A DNA stretch of 64,000 bases. Origin: Pedobacter schmidteae. Lineage in GTDB: Bacteria > Bacteroidota > Bacteroidia > Sphingobacteriales > Sphingobacteriaceae. A program made the position numbers and the translations under genes. The stretch lies in the NCBI RefSeq assembly GCF_900564155.1, contig NZ_LS999839.1, positions 3,593,097-3,657,096 of the forward strand, given 5' to 3'. The notes beneath the pieces were generated by a model, which saw only the letters and a program-made list of their open reading frames with translations, was not told the DNA's origin and did no database searches. Below, piece after piece: positions 17,111 through 25,129 of the stretch. Every line of letters starts with the position of its first letter. The first letter of the stretch is position 1.

Positions 17111-18922
17111 ATGATTAAACCTAAATTCGTAAAACACACTACTCAATTTTTTAAAGTGCTGATGCTGATTTTGTTAAGTACTGGAAGTCTGCAGGCGCAA
17201 ACCATGGAGGAAATGTGGGACGACCGCTCAAACGGCCAAAAACATCCCAATATCCAATGGTTTAAGGATGCTAAATTCGGGATGTTTATTCACTGGGGGC
17301 TGTATGCAAAACTTGCCGGCGAATGGAAAGGTAAACGTTATTATGGAAGCGGCGAGTGGATTATGAACCAGGGGAAAATTCCGGTTGCCGAGTATAAAGA
17401 AGTGGCTAAAACTTTCAACCCGGTAAAATTTAATGCAGAAGAATGGGCACAGCTGGCTCAGGATGCGGGTATCAAATACATGGTAATTACAGCCAAACAT
17501 CACGAAGGCTTTGCCATGTACAATTCGAAGGTGAGCGATTTTAACATTGTTGCTGCAACACCTTACAAAAAAGACCCGATGAAAGCCCTGGCCGCTGCCA
17601 ATGCAAAACGCGGTATTCAGTTTGGCTTTTATTATTCACAGTTTCAGGACTGGTACGAGCCTAATGGAGGAAGAAATACCTGGGATTTTGATGAAAGTAA
17701 AAAGGATTATCAGAAATATTATAAAGAGAAAGCCATTCCGCAGTTAAAAGAACTGCTCAGCAATTATGGTCCATTGGGTATTGTGTGGTTTGATACACCG
17801 GGCGGGATGACGAAAGAACAGACCCAGTCCTTTATTAATGAGCTGAGGGTGTTGCAACCTAAAAGTTTGTTTAGCAGTCGTGTTGGGCAGGGCCTGGGCG
17901 ATTACCGTGATTTTGGTGACTCGGAAGTACCGGCTACGCCGATAAAAGGGGCCTGGGAGTCGATTTATACCCACAACGATTCCTGGGGATACATCAAACA
18001 CGATATGAATTTTAAAACTCCTGCCGAAATCATCAGGCTGCTGGCCAATGTGGCCTCTAAAGGCGGAAACCTGATGTTGAATGTAGGACCCGATGGGGAG
18101 GGGAACATCCCCGAATATTCAGTTAAATTTTTGCGTGAAACCGGAAAATGGCTGGCACAGAATGGCGAGAGTATTTACGGTTCTACTTATGGCCTGATTC
18201 CGGCCCAGCCATGGGGTGTAAGCACATCAAAACCCGGGAAACAATTTCTGCAGGTGATGAACAGACCGGAAAACGGTAAACTGCTGGTGCCGGGTTTTAA
18301 GGGGAAGGTGAACAAGGTGTATAGTCTGATCGGTAAAAAAGAACTCAAATGGAAAAACGATGGGGATGATGTGTGGATAGCGCTTCCTGAATTTGATGCC
18401 GGGGCGGTGAATACTGTTTTTGTGATGGAGTATTCAGGAAAAGTTCCTGATTATGATTTAAATGTGCCGGTTACGGTGTCAAGCCAGTTTAAAGAAAATG
18501 CCATTGAGGCTGTTTTTGCAAAGCTGAAAGGAAATCCACAGGTAAAAAGCCTGACTTATAGCCATTATTATGGCGACTGGAAGCACACGGTTTGTGTGAC
18601 CGATATGAAAGACAGTGCCGACGAAGCCGTTTTTACCATTCGCGTAACAGAACCAGGGGATTACAAAATAGCGCTGGAGTATTCCTGCCCGCCTGAAAGC
18701 GCTAAACTGGAGGGGAGCATGAAAGTAAACAACCAGGAGTTTTTGTTTCGCACCTTACGTACCTCTAATTTTGATTCGAAGGCACCCCTGCCATTCATTA
18801 AACATGTAATTGCCACTACCACTTTTAACAAGGCAGGAGCATATCAAATCAGCATTAGTCCGTTGCAAAACGGACTGGAATTATTTAAATTAAAGGCCGT
18901 ATTGATGGAACCCGTAAAATAA
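17111..18922 (+). CDS. GH29 alpha-L-fucosidase, copy 1
   Basis: This 603-residue enzyme has a signal peptide (cut near LQAQ, residue 30). The GH29 barrel starts with WFKDAKFGMFIHWGLYA and continues with ITAKHHEGFAMY. The catalytic Asp is Asp228 in GIVWFDTPGG. A C-terminal beta-sandwich fills residues about 370-603, and the last part resembles an added carbohydrate-binding module. GH29 enzymes release alpha-linked L-fucose with retention. The membrane acyltransferase follows 17 bp after its stop. Two other GH29 genes lie at 33617 and 36946; the three differ enough in length and sequence to suggest different linkage preferences. Confidence 0.93.
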   Translation: MIKPKFVKHTTQFFKVLMLILLSTGSLQAQTMEEMWDDRSNGQKHPNIQWFKDAKFGMFIHWGLYAKLAGEWKGKRYYGSGEWIMNQGKIPVAEYKEVAKTFNPVKFNAEEWAQLAQDAGIKYMVITAKHHEGFAMYNSKVSDFNIVAATPYKKDPMKALAAANAKRGIQFGFYYSQFQDWYEPNGGRNTWDFDESKKDYQKYYKEKAIPQLKELLSNYGPLGIVWFDTPGGMTKEQTQSFINELRVLQPKSLFSSRVGQGLGDYRDFGDSEVPATPIKGAWESIYTHNDSWGYIKHDMNFKTPAEIIRLLANVASKGGNLMLNVGPDGEGNIPEYSVKFLRETGKWLAQNGESIYGSTYGLIPAQPWGVSTSKPGKQFLQVMNRPENGKLLVPGFKGKVNKVYSLIGKKELKWKNDGDDVWIALPEFDAGAVNTVFVMEYSGKVPDYDLNVPVTVSSQFKENAIEAVFAKLKGNPQVKSLTYSHYYGDWKHTVCVTDMKDSADEAVFTIRVTEPGDYKIALEYSCPPESAKLEGSMKVNNQEFLFRTLRTSNFDSKAPLPFIKHVIATTTFNKAGAYQISISPLQNGLELFKLKAVLMEPVK

Positions 18923-18939
18923 CCATAAAACCAAATCCT

Positions 18940-20109
18940 ATGAACCAGTCAGCGCTCCGATTCCAGGCGGTTGATGTCCTAAGGGCCTTAACCATGTTCC
19001 TGATGATTTTTGTAAACGATGTAGGCAGTGTAAAGCAGCTGCCGCATTGGGTAGATCATGTAGCTGCCGATACAGATGGGATGGGGTTTGCCGATGTCAT
19101 ATTTCCGGCTTTTTTGTTTATTGTAGGCCTTTCCTTGCCATTTGCACTTCAAAGCCGCCTTAAAAAAGGAAAATCTTTCGTTTCCATATCGCTTTATATC
19201 CTGCTCAGGTCGGTCGCGCTGATTGTGATGGGCTTTTTTCATGTCAATTCGGAGGGGTATAGCGATAGGGCCTGGCTTCCACATCCGGTATGGACTATTT
19301 TGGTGACGTTCAGTTTTTTTCTGATCTGGATGGATTATCCAAAGACTTTATCGGCGACCAAAAAAAACGGAATGGTGCTGCTGGGGATTTTAACCCTTGC
19401 ATTGATGGCCTATCTGTATAAGGGTGGCAATGAGGCAAATCCGCATTGGATGCGGCATTCCTGGTGGGGAATATTGGGCATTATTGGTTGGGCATACCTG
19501 GTTTGTGCCTTTGTTTTCCTGCTTTCAAAAGGAAATATTTACGTGCTGACCGCTGTCCTGGTACTTTTCTTTGGCATCAATATCGCCAGCCATATGGACC
19601 TGATGCCCTTTGAGCCCTGGCTGATTGGGGATGCTTCCAGCGTATCGCTCATTATGTTTGGAACGGTAGCCTCCTTGTTATATGTAAAATGGCGGACAGC
19701 ATTTAGCCATAAGCTGCTTACGCTGTTTTCCATATCAGCGCTGTTGCTCATTGGTTTGGGGTTGTTCATCAGACCCTTTACCGAGGGGATTTCTAAAATT
19801 AATTCTACACCGTCCTGGGTAGCCATCTGTACGGGCATCAGTTTGCTGACCTTTGTGTTGATGATTTTTCTGGTAGAGATAAAAGGCAAAAAGAACTGGT
19901 TTAATGCCATTGATGCTGCCGGAACCAGCACATTGACCTGTTATTTAATACCTTACATCGTATATGCTGTTTTCGAACTTTTTGGATTTTGGTATCCCGA
20001 TGTGTTAAATACAGGTATTATTGGTATCTTAAGATCCTTTTTACTTTCCTTCCTGATCATCATACTGGTACGGCAAATGGAGCGCAGGGGGATTAGATTG
20101 AAAGTTTAA
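18940..20109 (+). CDS. Membrane acyltransferase of the HGSNAT/NagX type (DUF5009-like)
   Basis: The 389-residue protein is almost entirely hydrophobic helices, about ten to eleven segments. It begins with RFQAVDVLRALTMFLMIFVND, and a segment FADVIFPAFLFIVGLS follows. This is the signature of the bacterial relatives of heparan-alpha-glucosaminide N-acetyltransferase, which move an acetyl group from cytoplasmic acetyl-CoA across the membrane to a sugar amine. It lies between a fucosidase and a GH18 enzyme, so an amino-sugar released in the periplasm is a reasonable acceptor. That role is inferred. Confidence 0.85.
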   Translation: MNQSALRFQAVDVLRALTMFLMIFVNDVGSVKQLPHWVDHVAADTDGMGFADVIFPAFLFIVGLSLPFALQSRLKKGKSFVSISLYILLRSVALIVMGFFHVNSEGYSDRAWLPHPVWTILVTFSFFLIWMDYPKTLSATKKNGMVLLGILTLALMAYLYKGGNEANPHWMRHSWWGILGIIGWAYLVCAFVFLLSKGNIYVLTAVLVLFFGINIASHMDLMPFEPWLIGDASSVSLIMFGTVASLLYVKWRTAFSHKLLTLFSISALLLIGLGLFIRPFTEGISKINSTPSWVAICTGISLLTFVLMIFLVEIKGKKNWFNAIDAAGTSTLTCYLIPYIVYAVFELFGFWYPDVLNTGIIGILRSFLLSFLIIILVRQMERRGIRLKV

Positions 20110-20142
20110 TTTGTTGATAATCAAAACGCTAAATGTAAACAT

Positions 20143-21312
20143 ATGAAATCTAACTTAACGCAATCACTTCAGGCTATCCTGCTATTGTTTACCACATTGC
20201 TGGTATTGGGCAGTACCAGGGCCAACGCGCAATCGGTAAAACAGAAAAAGTATATTGTAAATGGCTACGTTGGCGGCTACCGCGGTCTGGTAGATACCAA
20301 GGCCATTGATGCCAAAAAGCTAACCCATATCAATTATGCCTTTGTAAACGTAAAAGACAGCATGGCCTGGCTTACCAACTTAACTACCGATTCGATCAAT
20401 TTCAGGAAACTGAATGAATTGAAAAAAGTAAATCCTGATCTTAAGATATTGATTTCTATTGGCGGATGGGCATGGAGCGAGAATTTTTCGGATGCGGTAC
20501 TAACCCCTTCATCGCGAAAGTTGTTTGCCAAAACCAGCGTAGCTATTGTGCAGCAGTATCATTTGGATGGGGTAGACATTGACTGGGAATACCCGGGGAT
20601 GCCAGGCGAAGAAGGGAATGTTTACCGGCCGGAAGATCAGCAGAACTTTACGCTGATGTTTGGGGCAATCAGAAAGGAGCTGGATAGCCTGCAACGCATC
20701 GATGGCAAGTATTATGAACTTACTGCTGCCGTGGGGGGGTCAAAATCATTTATCCGGCATACCGAGATGAAAGCGGTGGGTGCTTTGCTGGATTATGTAT
20801 TTATCATGACCTACGACTACTCGGGAGGGGACGGGCCGGTTGGGCACCATACCAATTTATATCCCAATGGGAAAACCGAAAACCAATCCTCGGCACACCA
20901 GTCGGTAACCGATTTTATGGCAGCCGGCGTACCGGCCGGTAAAATTGTACTGGGCGCGGCATTTTACGGAAAGGCGACTGAAGTAGCCGGGACAGAAGGC
21001 CATGGTTTGGGCCAGGTGAAAGTAGTACAGCAAGGTGCCGGAAAAGCCAAAGGACAGGGTGGGGGCTTTACCAAAATGAAAGATACCATGGTGGACAAAA
21101 ATGGATATAAGGCTTACTGGGACCGCAAGGCCAAAGCGCCTTATCTCTTCAATAAAGATACCCGGGTATTTGTCACTTACGACAATGAAAAATCCATCGC
21201 TGCCAAAATAAAATACATCAAAAAGTACGATCTGGCAGGTATCTTTTTCTGGGAATATTTTAATGACCCTAAAGGCTACCTGATTGGCGCGATAGACCGA
21301 AAACTTCATTAA
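20143..21312 (+). CDS. GH18 chitinase-like or endo-beta-N-acetylglucosaminidase-like enzyme
   Basis: The 389-residue protein has a signal peptide cut near ANAQ (residue 30). The GH18 motifs are complete: LKILISIGGWAWSENF (SxGG) and DGVDIDWEYP with the catalytic acid Glu149. Later barrel segments FIMTYDYSGG and GIFFWEY are also present. GH18 uses substrate-assisted catalysis through the N-acetyl group, so the target has an N-acetylhexosamine at the cleaved position. It is 33 bp after the acyltransferase gene, and it is probably the last gene of this sub-block because a 278-bp regulatory gap follows. Confidence 0.92.
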   Translation: MKSNLTQSLQAILLLFTTLLVLGSTRANAQSVKQKKYIVNGYVGGYRGLVDTKAIDAKKLTHINYAFVNVKDSMAWLTNLTTDSINFRKLNELKKVNPDLKILISIGGWAWSENFSDAVLTPSSRKLFAKTSVAIVQQYHLDGVDIDWEYPGMPGEEGNVYRPEDQQNFTLMFGAIRKELDSLQRIDGKYYELTAAVGGSKSFIRHTEMKAVGALLDYVFIMTYDYSGGDGPVGHHTNLYPNGKTENQSSAHQSVTDFMAAGVPAGKIVLGAAFYGKATEVAGTEGHGLGQVKVVQQGAGKAKGQGGGFTKMKDTMVDKNGYKAYWDRKAKAPYLFNKDTRVFVTYDNEKSIAAKIKYIKKYDLAGIFFWEYFNDPKGYLIGAIDRKLH

Positions 21313-21332
21313 AGTGGGTAAAATAGCCTGTT

Positions 21333-21370
21333 TTTAAGAATTTCACCCCATTCATTTAAGATTTCACCCC
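21333..21370. promoter_or_regulatory. Direct repeats spaced 21 bp, candidate AraC-type operator
   Basis: TTTAAGAATTTCACCCC at 21333-21349 and TTTAAGATTTCACCCC at 21355-21370 are direct repeats. The TTTCACCCC cores lie 21 bp apart, two helical turns, the usual spacing of half-sites for AraC-family regulators. They sit 221 bp upstream of an AraC-family gene, just after the GH18 stop. Confidence 0.5.
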
Positions 21371-21522
21371 CTTTTTTATTCCGTCTGCTACTACATTAGC
21401 CTTACCAAATATAAGGTTATGCAATTACACCAATGCGTGTAACCTGTAAAGCTAAACGGACCATGAACGAGCACAAAGTATTTTTCCCGGCTATTGTTGT
21501 CACTGATCACAAACGGTTAGCT

Positions 21523-21544
21523 ACAGTACAATTTATGGTACTGT
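21523..21544. promoter_or_regulatory. Inverted repeat upstream of the AraC gene
   Basis: ACAGTAC (21523-21529) and GTACTGT (21538-21544) are exact inverted arms around 8 nt, 46 bp before the start of the regulator. It may be an operator. No clean Bacteroidota promoter was found close to it. Confidence 0.35.
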
Positions 21545-21590
21545 TTGGTTTAGAACTGACCAAAATTTAACCTAACTAAATATACTGATC

Positions 21591-22469
21591 ATGAAAGCAC
21601 AACTACTTAAAGTATCAATGGAGCCAGCCCATTCATTTAGTGTAAGACAAGACCTGGAGCCTTCAATTAACAACAGATGGCATTACCACCAGGAGATAGA
21701 ACTGATCTATTTTAATAAGGGAGACGGCACGCAATTTATTGGCGACAGTATTAAGCGCTTTAAATCGGGCGACATTGTATTGCTGGGCGCAAACCTGCCA
21801 CACTACTGGAGGTTTGATGATGCCTATTTTACTACCGAAACCAAACCGGCACCTGCCGATGTACGGGTAGCTCATTTTAGTGAAAACCTTTTTGGCGATT
21901 GTTTCATCAACCTGCCTGAAAATAAACTGTTGAAAGATATCCTGGAAAAAGCAAAACGAGGCGTAAAGGTAACCGGAAAAAATAAAGCGCAGATAGCAGA
22001 ACTGATTACCAGGATGCTGAAAGCCGAAGGAACAGAAAAAATTATCATTTTGATGCAGGCCCTGGTAGAAATTGCCAAATCGAGCCAGCTTGAAGTGCTT
22101 TCATCTGTAGGTTTCCACTATGACCTGGAGATGATTGAAAAAGACAGGATCAACGATATTTACGACTATACCTATGCCAACTTCAAAAACAAGATTTACC
22201 TGGAGGAGATTGCAGAAGTGGCGAGGATCAGTCCGAATTCTTTTTGCCGTTACTTTAAATCGCGCACCCGAAAAACCTATTCACAATTTTTGATAGAAGT
22301 TAAAGTGGGGCAGGCCTGTAAGTTGCTGATAGAGCACAGTCTGAATTTAAAACAGGTATGCTACAACAGCGGCTTTAATAATTTTGCCAGCTTCCATAAG
22401 TGCTTTAAGAAAATCACAGGGAAAAGTCCGCTGTGCTACCAGAAAGAGTTTGTGAGCGCCTGCGCCTAA
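21591..22469 (+). CDS. AraC-family transcriptional regulator
   Basis: The 292-residue protein has an N-terminal cupin-like sensing domain (about residues 30-75, HYHQEIELIYFNKGDG, then FKSGDIVLLGANLPHYW) and a C-terminal double helix-turn-helix at about 188-290 (LEEIAEVARISPNSFCRYFK; GFNNFASFHKCFKKITGKSP). Proteins of this class bind sugars or related ligands and activate nearby genes. It is transcribed on the same strand, 278 bp after the GH18 gene and 188 bp before the GH2 gene that heads the second enzyme block, so it may control that block. The locus thus has two layers of control: sigma/anti-sigma and AraC. Confidence 0.93.
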   Translation: MKAQLLKVSMEPAHSFSVRQDLEPSINNRWHYHQEIELIYFNKGDGTQFIGDSIKRFKSGDIVLLGANLPHYWRFDDAYFTTETKPAPADVRVAHFSENLFGDCFINLPENKLLKDILEKAKRGVKVTGKNKAQIAELITRMLKAEGTEKIIILMQALVEIAKSSQLEVLSSVGFHYDLEMIEKDRINDIYDYTYANFKNKIYLEEIAEVARISPNSFCRYFKSRTRKTYSQFLIEVKVGQACKLLIEHSLNLKQVCYNSGFNNFASFHKCFKKITGKSPLCYQKEFVSACA

Positions 22470-22626
22470 GTTCAGTTTTTTACGTGTTTTTTTTGATGAA
22501 CCTGCTTGCGGGACTGGGATTTATTTTGCCAAGATAGCTGATGAATAAGCTAAAAGGACGAAACGAATTGACAGCGCAAATCAGCAATTTAGCATCATCC
22601 GCAATGCGTAACAACCAAATATATTT

Positions 22627-22646
22627 TTAAGATACATTAAGATACA
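22627..22646. repeat. Perfect 10-bp tandem repeat before the GH2 gene
   Basis: TTAAGATACA occurs twice in a row, ending 11 bp before the GTG start of the GH2 gene. It may be a protein-binding site or simply part of the AT-rich leader. The rest of 22470-22626 shows no gene. Confidence 0.5.
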
Positions 22647-22657
22647 AAGCATACGAA

Positions 22658-25123
22658 GTGAAGAGATTTAAGCTGGTTTTTTTTATAGGACTGTTATTTT
22701 GCAGTCAGTACATGGTTGCGCAGCACAAGCAAAGATTAAACAACAATTGGGAATATTTGAAAGGAGATTTAGGTGGGGTATGGGAGGCCGTTAGACCAGT
22801 TAAAGAGGGGAATCCCGAGAGTGTTCCTTTGTGGCAGAAGGTTAGTCTGCCACATTGTTTTAACGCTTTAGATGCGGTTGATCCCGACCTAAATTATTAC
22901 CAGGGGCCCGGTTGGTACCGCACCTTGCTGGAGCTGAAAAATCCATATACTTCCGGAAGAACACTTTTACATTTTGAAGGTGCCGGACAGAAAACGCAAG
23001 TTTACATTTATGATCAAAAAGTGGGCGAGCATGTAGGCGGCTACGACGAGTGGACTGTTGATATTACAGATGCGGTAAAGGCTTTTAAAAAGACAGCTGT
23101 TTTTGAAAAGCAATTTAAAGGCAAGGTACCTTTGGAAATCAGGTGCGACAACTCGCGTGATCTGGAAATGATCCCTTCAGATTTATCTGATTTTAATGTG
23201 TATGGTGGACTTTATCGCTACCTGAACCTGGTTTATGTACCAAAAGTGTCGGTCGACAAGATTTTTGCTTCTGCAACTGTGGATGCCAAAGGGACTTTAG
23301 GCAAATTGAATATATCCGGGCGTTTATTGAATCCGGATGGTATTGATACCGTTTCGGTAAAAATAGAGGTAAAAGATCCGGAAGGAAAGGTGGTAGCGAG
23401 CTGGAACAATGAGATGAAGGCTTTTAATGGCGATAAGGCCTTGTGGGAAACGACTGTGAAAGTACCGAAATTATGGTCGCCGGCTACCCCGAACCTATAT
23501 ACCGTGCAAACTAGCATTACTGCAGGTAGCGATACCCATGTGCAGCAGGAAAAAATAGGCTTCAGGAATTTTGAATTTGTGAAAAAGGGGCCTTTTATGT
23601 TAAATGGTAAGCGTTTGCTGCTAAGGGGTACGCACCGCCATGAAGATCATGCCGGAGTAGCCGCGGCTATGACTGGGGGGATGATCCGTGAAGAGATGCA
23701 GATGATGAAAGATATGGGCGTGAATTTTATCCGTTTGGGGCATTACCAGCAGTCGAGGATTGTATTAGATTTATGCGACAGCCTGGGGATTCTGGTATGG
23801 GAAGAGATTCCATGGTGTCGGGGCGGTTTGGGTGGAGATACCTATAAAGATCAGGCCCGACGAATGCTGACCAATATGATTGAGCAGCATTACAACCATA
23901 CTTCGGTAATCATTTGGGGCCTGGGCAATGAAAACGACTGGCCGGGCGATTTTAATGAGTTTGATGAGCAAAAGATCAGGACGTTTATGAAGGAACTGAA
24001 TGACCTTTCGCACAAACTGGATCCTTCGCGCAAAACCGCCATCAGAAGATGTGATTTTTGTAAAGATATAGTGGATGTCTACTCGCCATCGATATGGGCG
24101 GGTTGGTACAGAGGTATTTATACCGAATATAAGGAAGCTTCCAAAAAGGAATTTGAGAGGGTAGACCATTTTCTGCATGTGGAATGGGGTGGCGACAGCC
24201 ATGCCGGAAGACATTCTGAAAGTCCGGATAAAGCGCTTAGCCAGGTTCAGACTGGTGTAGGTACAGATGAAAGGGCCGGCGATGCATCGTTATTTGGCGG
24301 TAGTGCAAGGGTTTCGAAAGATGGGGACTGGAGTGAAAGTTATATTGTAAACCTGATTGACTGGCACCTGAAGGAGCAGGAACACATGCCATGGCTTACA
24401 GGAGCGGCTTACTGGCCTTTTAAAGATTTCTCGACCCCGGTACGCCCGGATAATCCTGTACCTTATATGAACCAGAAGGGGGTAATTGAAAGAGATTTTA
24501 CCAAAAAAGAAGCCTACTATGTTTTTCAATCCTACTGGACCAACACGCCAATGGTGCATATTTACGGACATAGCTGGCCGGTACGTTGGGGCGAGGCAGG
24601 AGAATCAAAAATGGTAAAGGTTTACTCCAATTGCGCCGAGGCCGAGCTGTTTGTAAACGGCAAAAGCATGGGCAAAAAGAAACGCAACAGCCAGAATTAT
24701 CCGGCAGCGGGTTTACGGTGGATGGTAAAATACAATGAAGGTACTAACCAGATCAGGGTAGTGGCCAGAACAAAGGATGGCAAGGAAATTACCGATGAAA
24801 TTACACAGGAATATCAGACCGCCAAATGGGGAAAACCGGCTAAGTTGGTACTCGAGAAAGTAGGGGAGAAGGATAACATTGCTGTGATAGAGGCGAAACT
24901 GTATGATGAAAAGAATATCTTGTGTCTGGATGCGCGTGATTATGTTACTTTTGGTTTGACTGGTGAAGGTATTTTAGTTGATAATCAGGGAACTTCTGAT
25001 GGTTCACGTAAAGTTCAGCTTTACAATGGAAGAGCGGTAATCAGCGTAGACTTGAACAAAGGTAAAAGCGTGGCCAGTGTAAAAGCTGATGGCTTAAGAG
25101 CTGCATTCCTTCCACTTAATTAA
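22658..25123 (+). CDS. GH2 beta-glycosidase
   Basis: The start is GTG at 22658, needed to give the signal peptide KRFKLVFFIGLLFCSQYMVAQ-type leader; the next in-frame ATG falls inside it. The 821-residue protein has the GH2 order: sugar-binding jelly roll (residues about 30-190), immunoglobulin-like domain (about 200-300) and TIM barrel (about 305-600) with the acid/base Glu425 in GLGNENDW and nucleophile Glu509 in HVEWGGD. C-terminal domains extend to 821. GH2 includes beta-galactosidases, beta-mannosidases and beta-glucuronidases, and I cannot choose among them. It is followed after 6 bp by the first canonical GH95 gene. Confidence 0.92.
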   Translation: MKRFKLVFFIGLLFCSQYMVAQHKQRLNNNWEYLKGDLGGVWEAVRPVKEGNPESVPLWQKVSLPHCFNALDAVDPDLNYYQGPGWYRTLLELKNPYTSGRTLLHFEGAGQKTQVYIYDQKVGEHVGGYDEWTVDITDAVKAFKKTAVFEKQFKGKVPLEIRCDNSRDLEMIPSDLSDFNVYGGLYRYLNLVYVPKVSVDKIFASATVDAKGTLGKLNISGRLLNPDGIDTVSVKIEVKDPEGKVVASWNNEMKAFNGDKALWETTVKVPKLWSPATPNLYTVQTSITAGSDTHVQQEKIGFRNFEFVKKGPFMLNGKRLLLRGTHRHEDHAGVAAAMTGGMIREEMQMMKDMGVNFIRLGHYQQSRIVLDLCDSLGILVWEEIPWCRGGLGGDTYKDQARRMLTNMIEQHYNHTSVIIWGLGNENDWPGDFNEFDEQKIRTFMKELNDLSHKLDPSRKTAIRRCDFCKDIVDVYSPSIWAGWYRGIYTEYKEASKKEFERVDHFLHVEWGGDSHAGRHSESPDKALSQVQTGVGTDERAGDASLFGGSARVSKDGDWSESYIVNLIDWHLKEQEHMPWLTGAAYWPFKDFSTPVRPDNPVPYMNQKGVIERDFTKKEAYYVFQSYWTNTPMVHIYGHSWPVRWGEAGESKMVKVYSNCAEAELFVNGKSMGKKKRNSQNYPAAGLRWMVKYNEGTNQIRVVARTKDGKEITDEITQEYQTAKWGKPAKLVLEKVGEKDNIAVIEAKLYDEKNILCLDARDYVTFGLTGEGILVDNQGTSDGSRKVQLYNGRAVISVDLNKGKSVASVKADGLRAAFLPLN

Positions 25124-25129
25124 TTTTTA

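Noticed and set aside
21433..21570. A 45-codon frame between the GH18 and AraC genes
   Set aside because: It has no recognisable product or start context and covers a candidate operator (21523-21544), so regulatory DNA is more likely.
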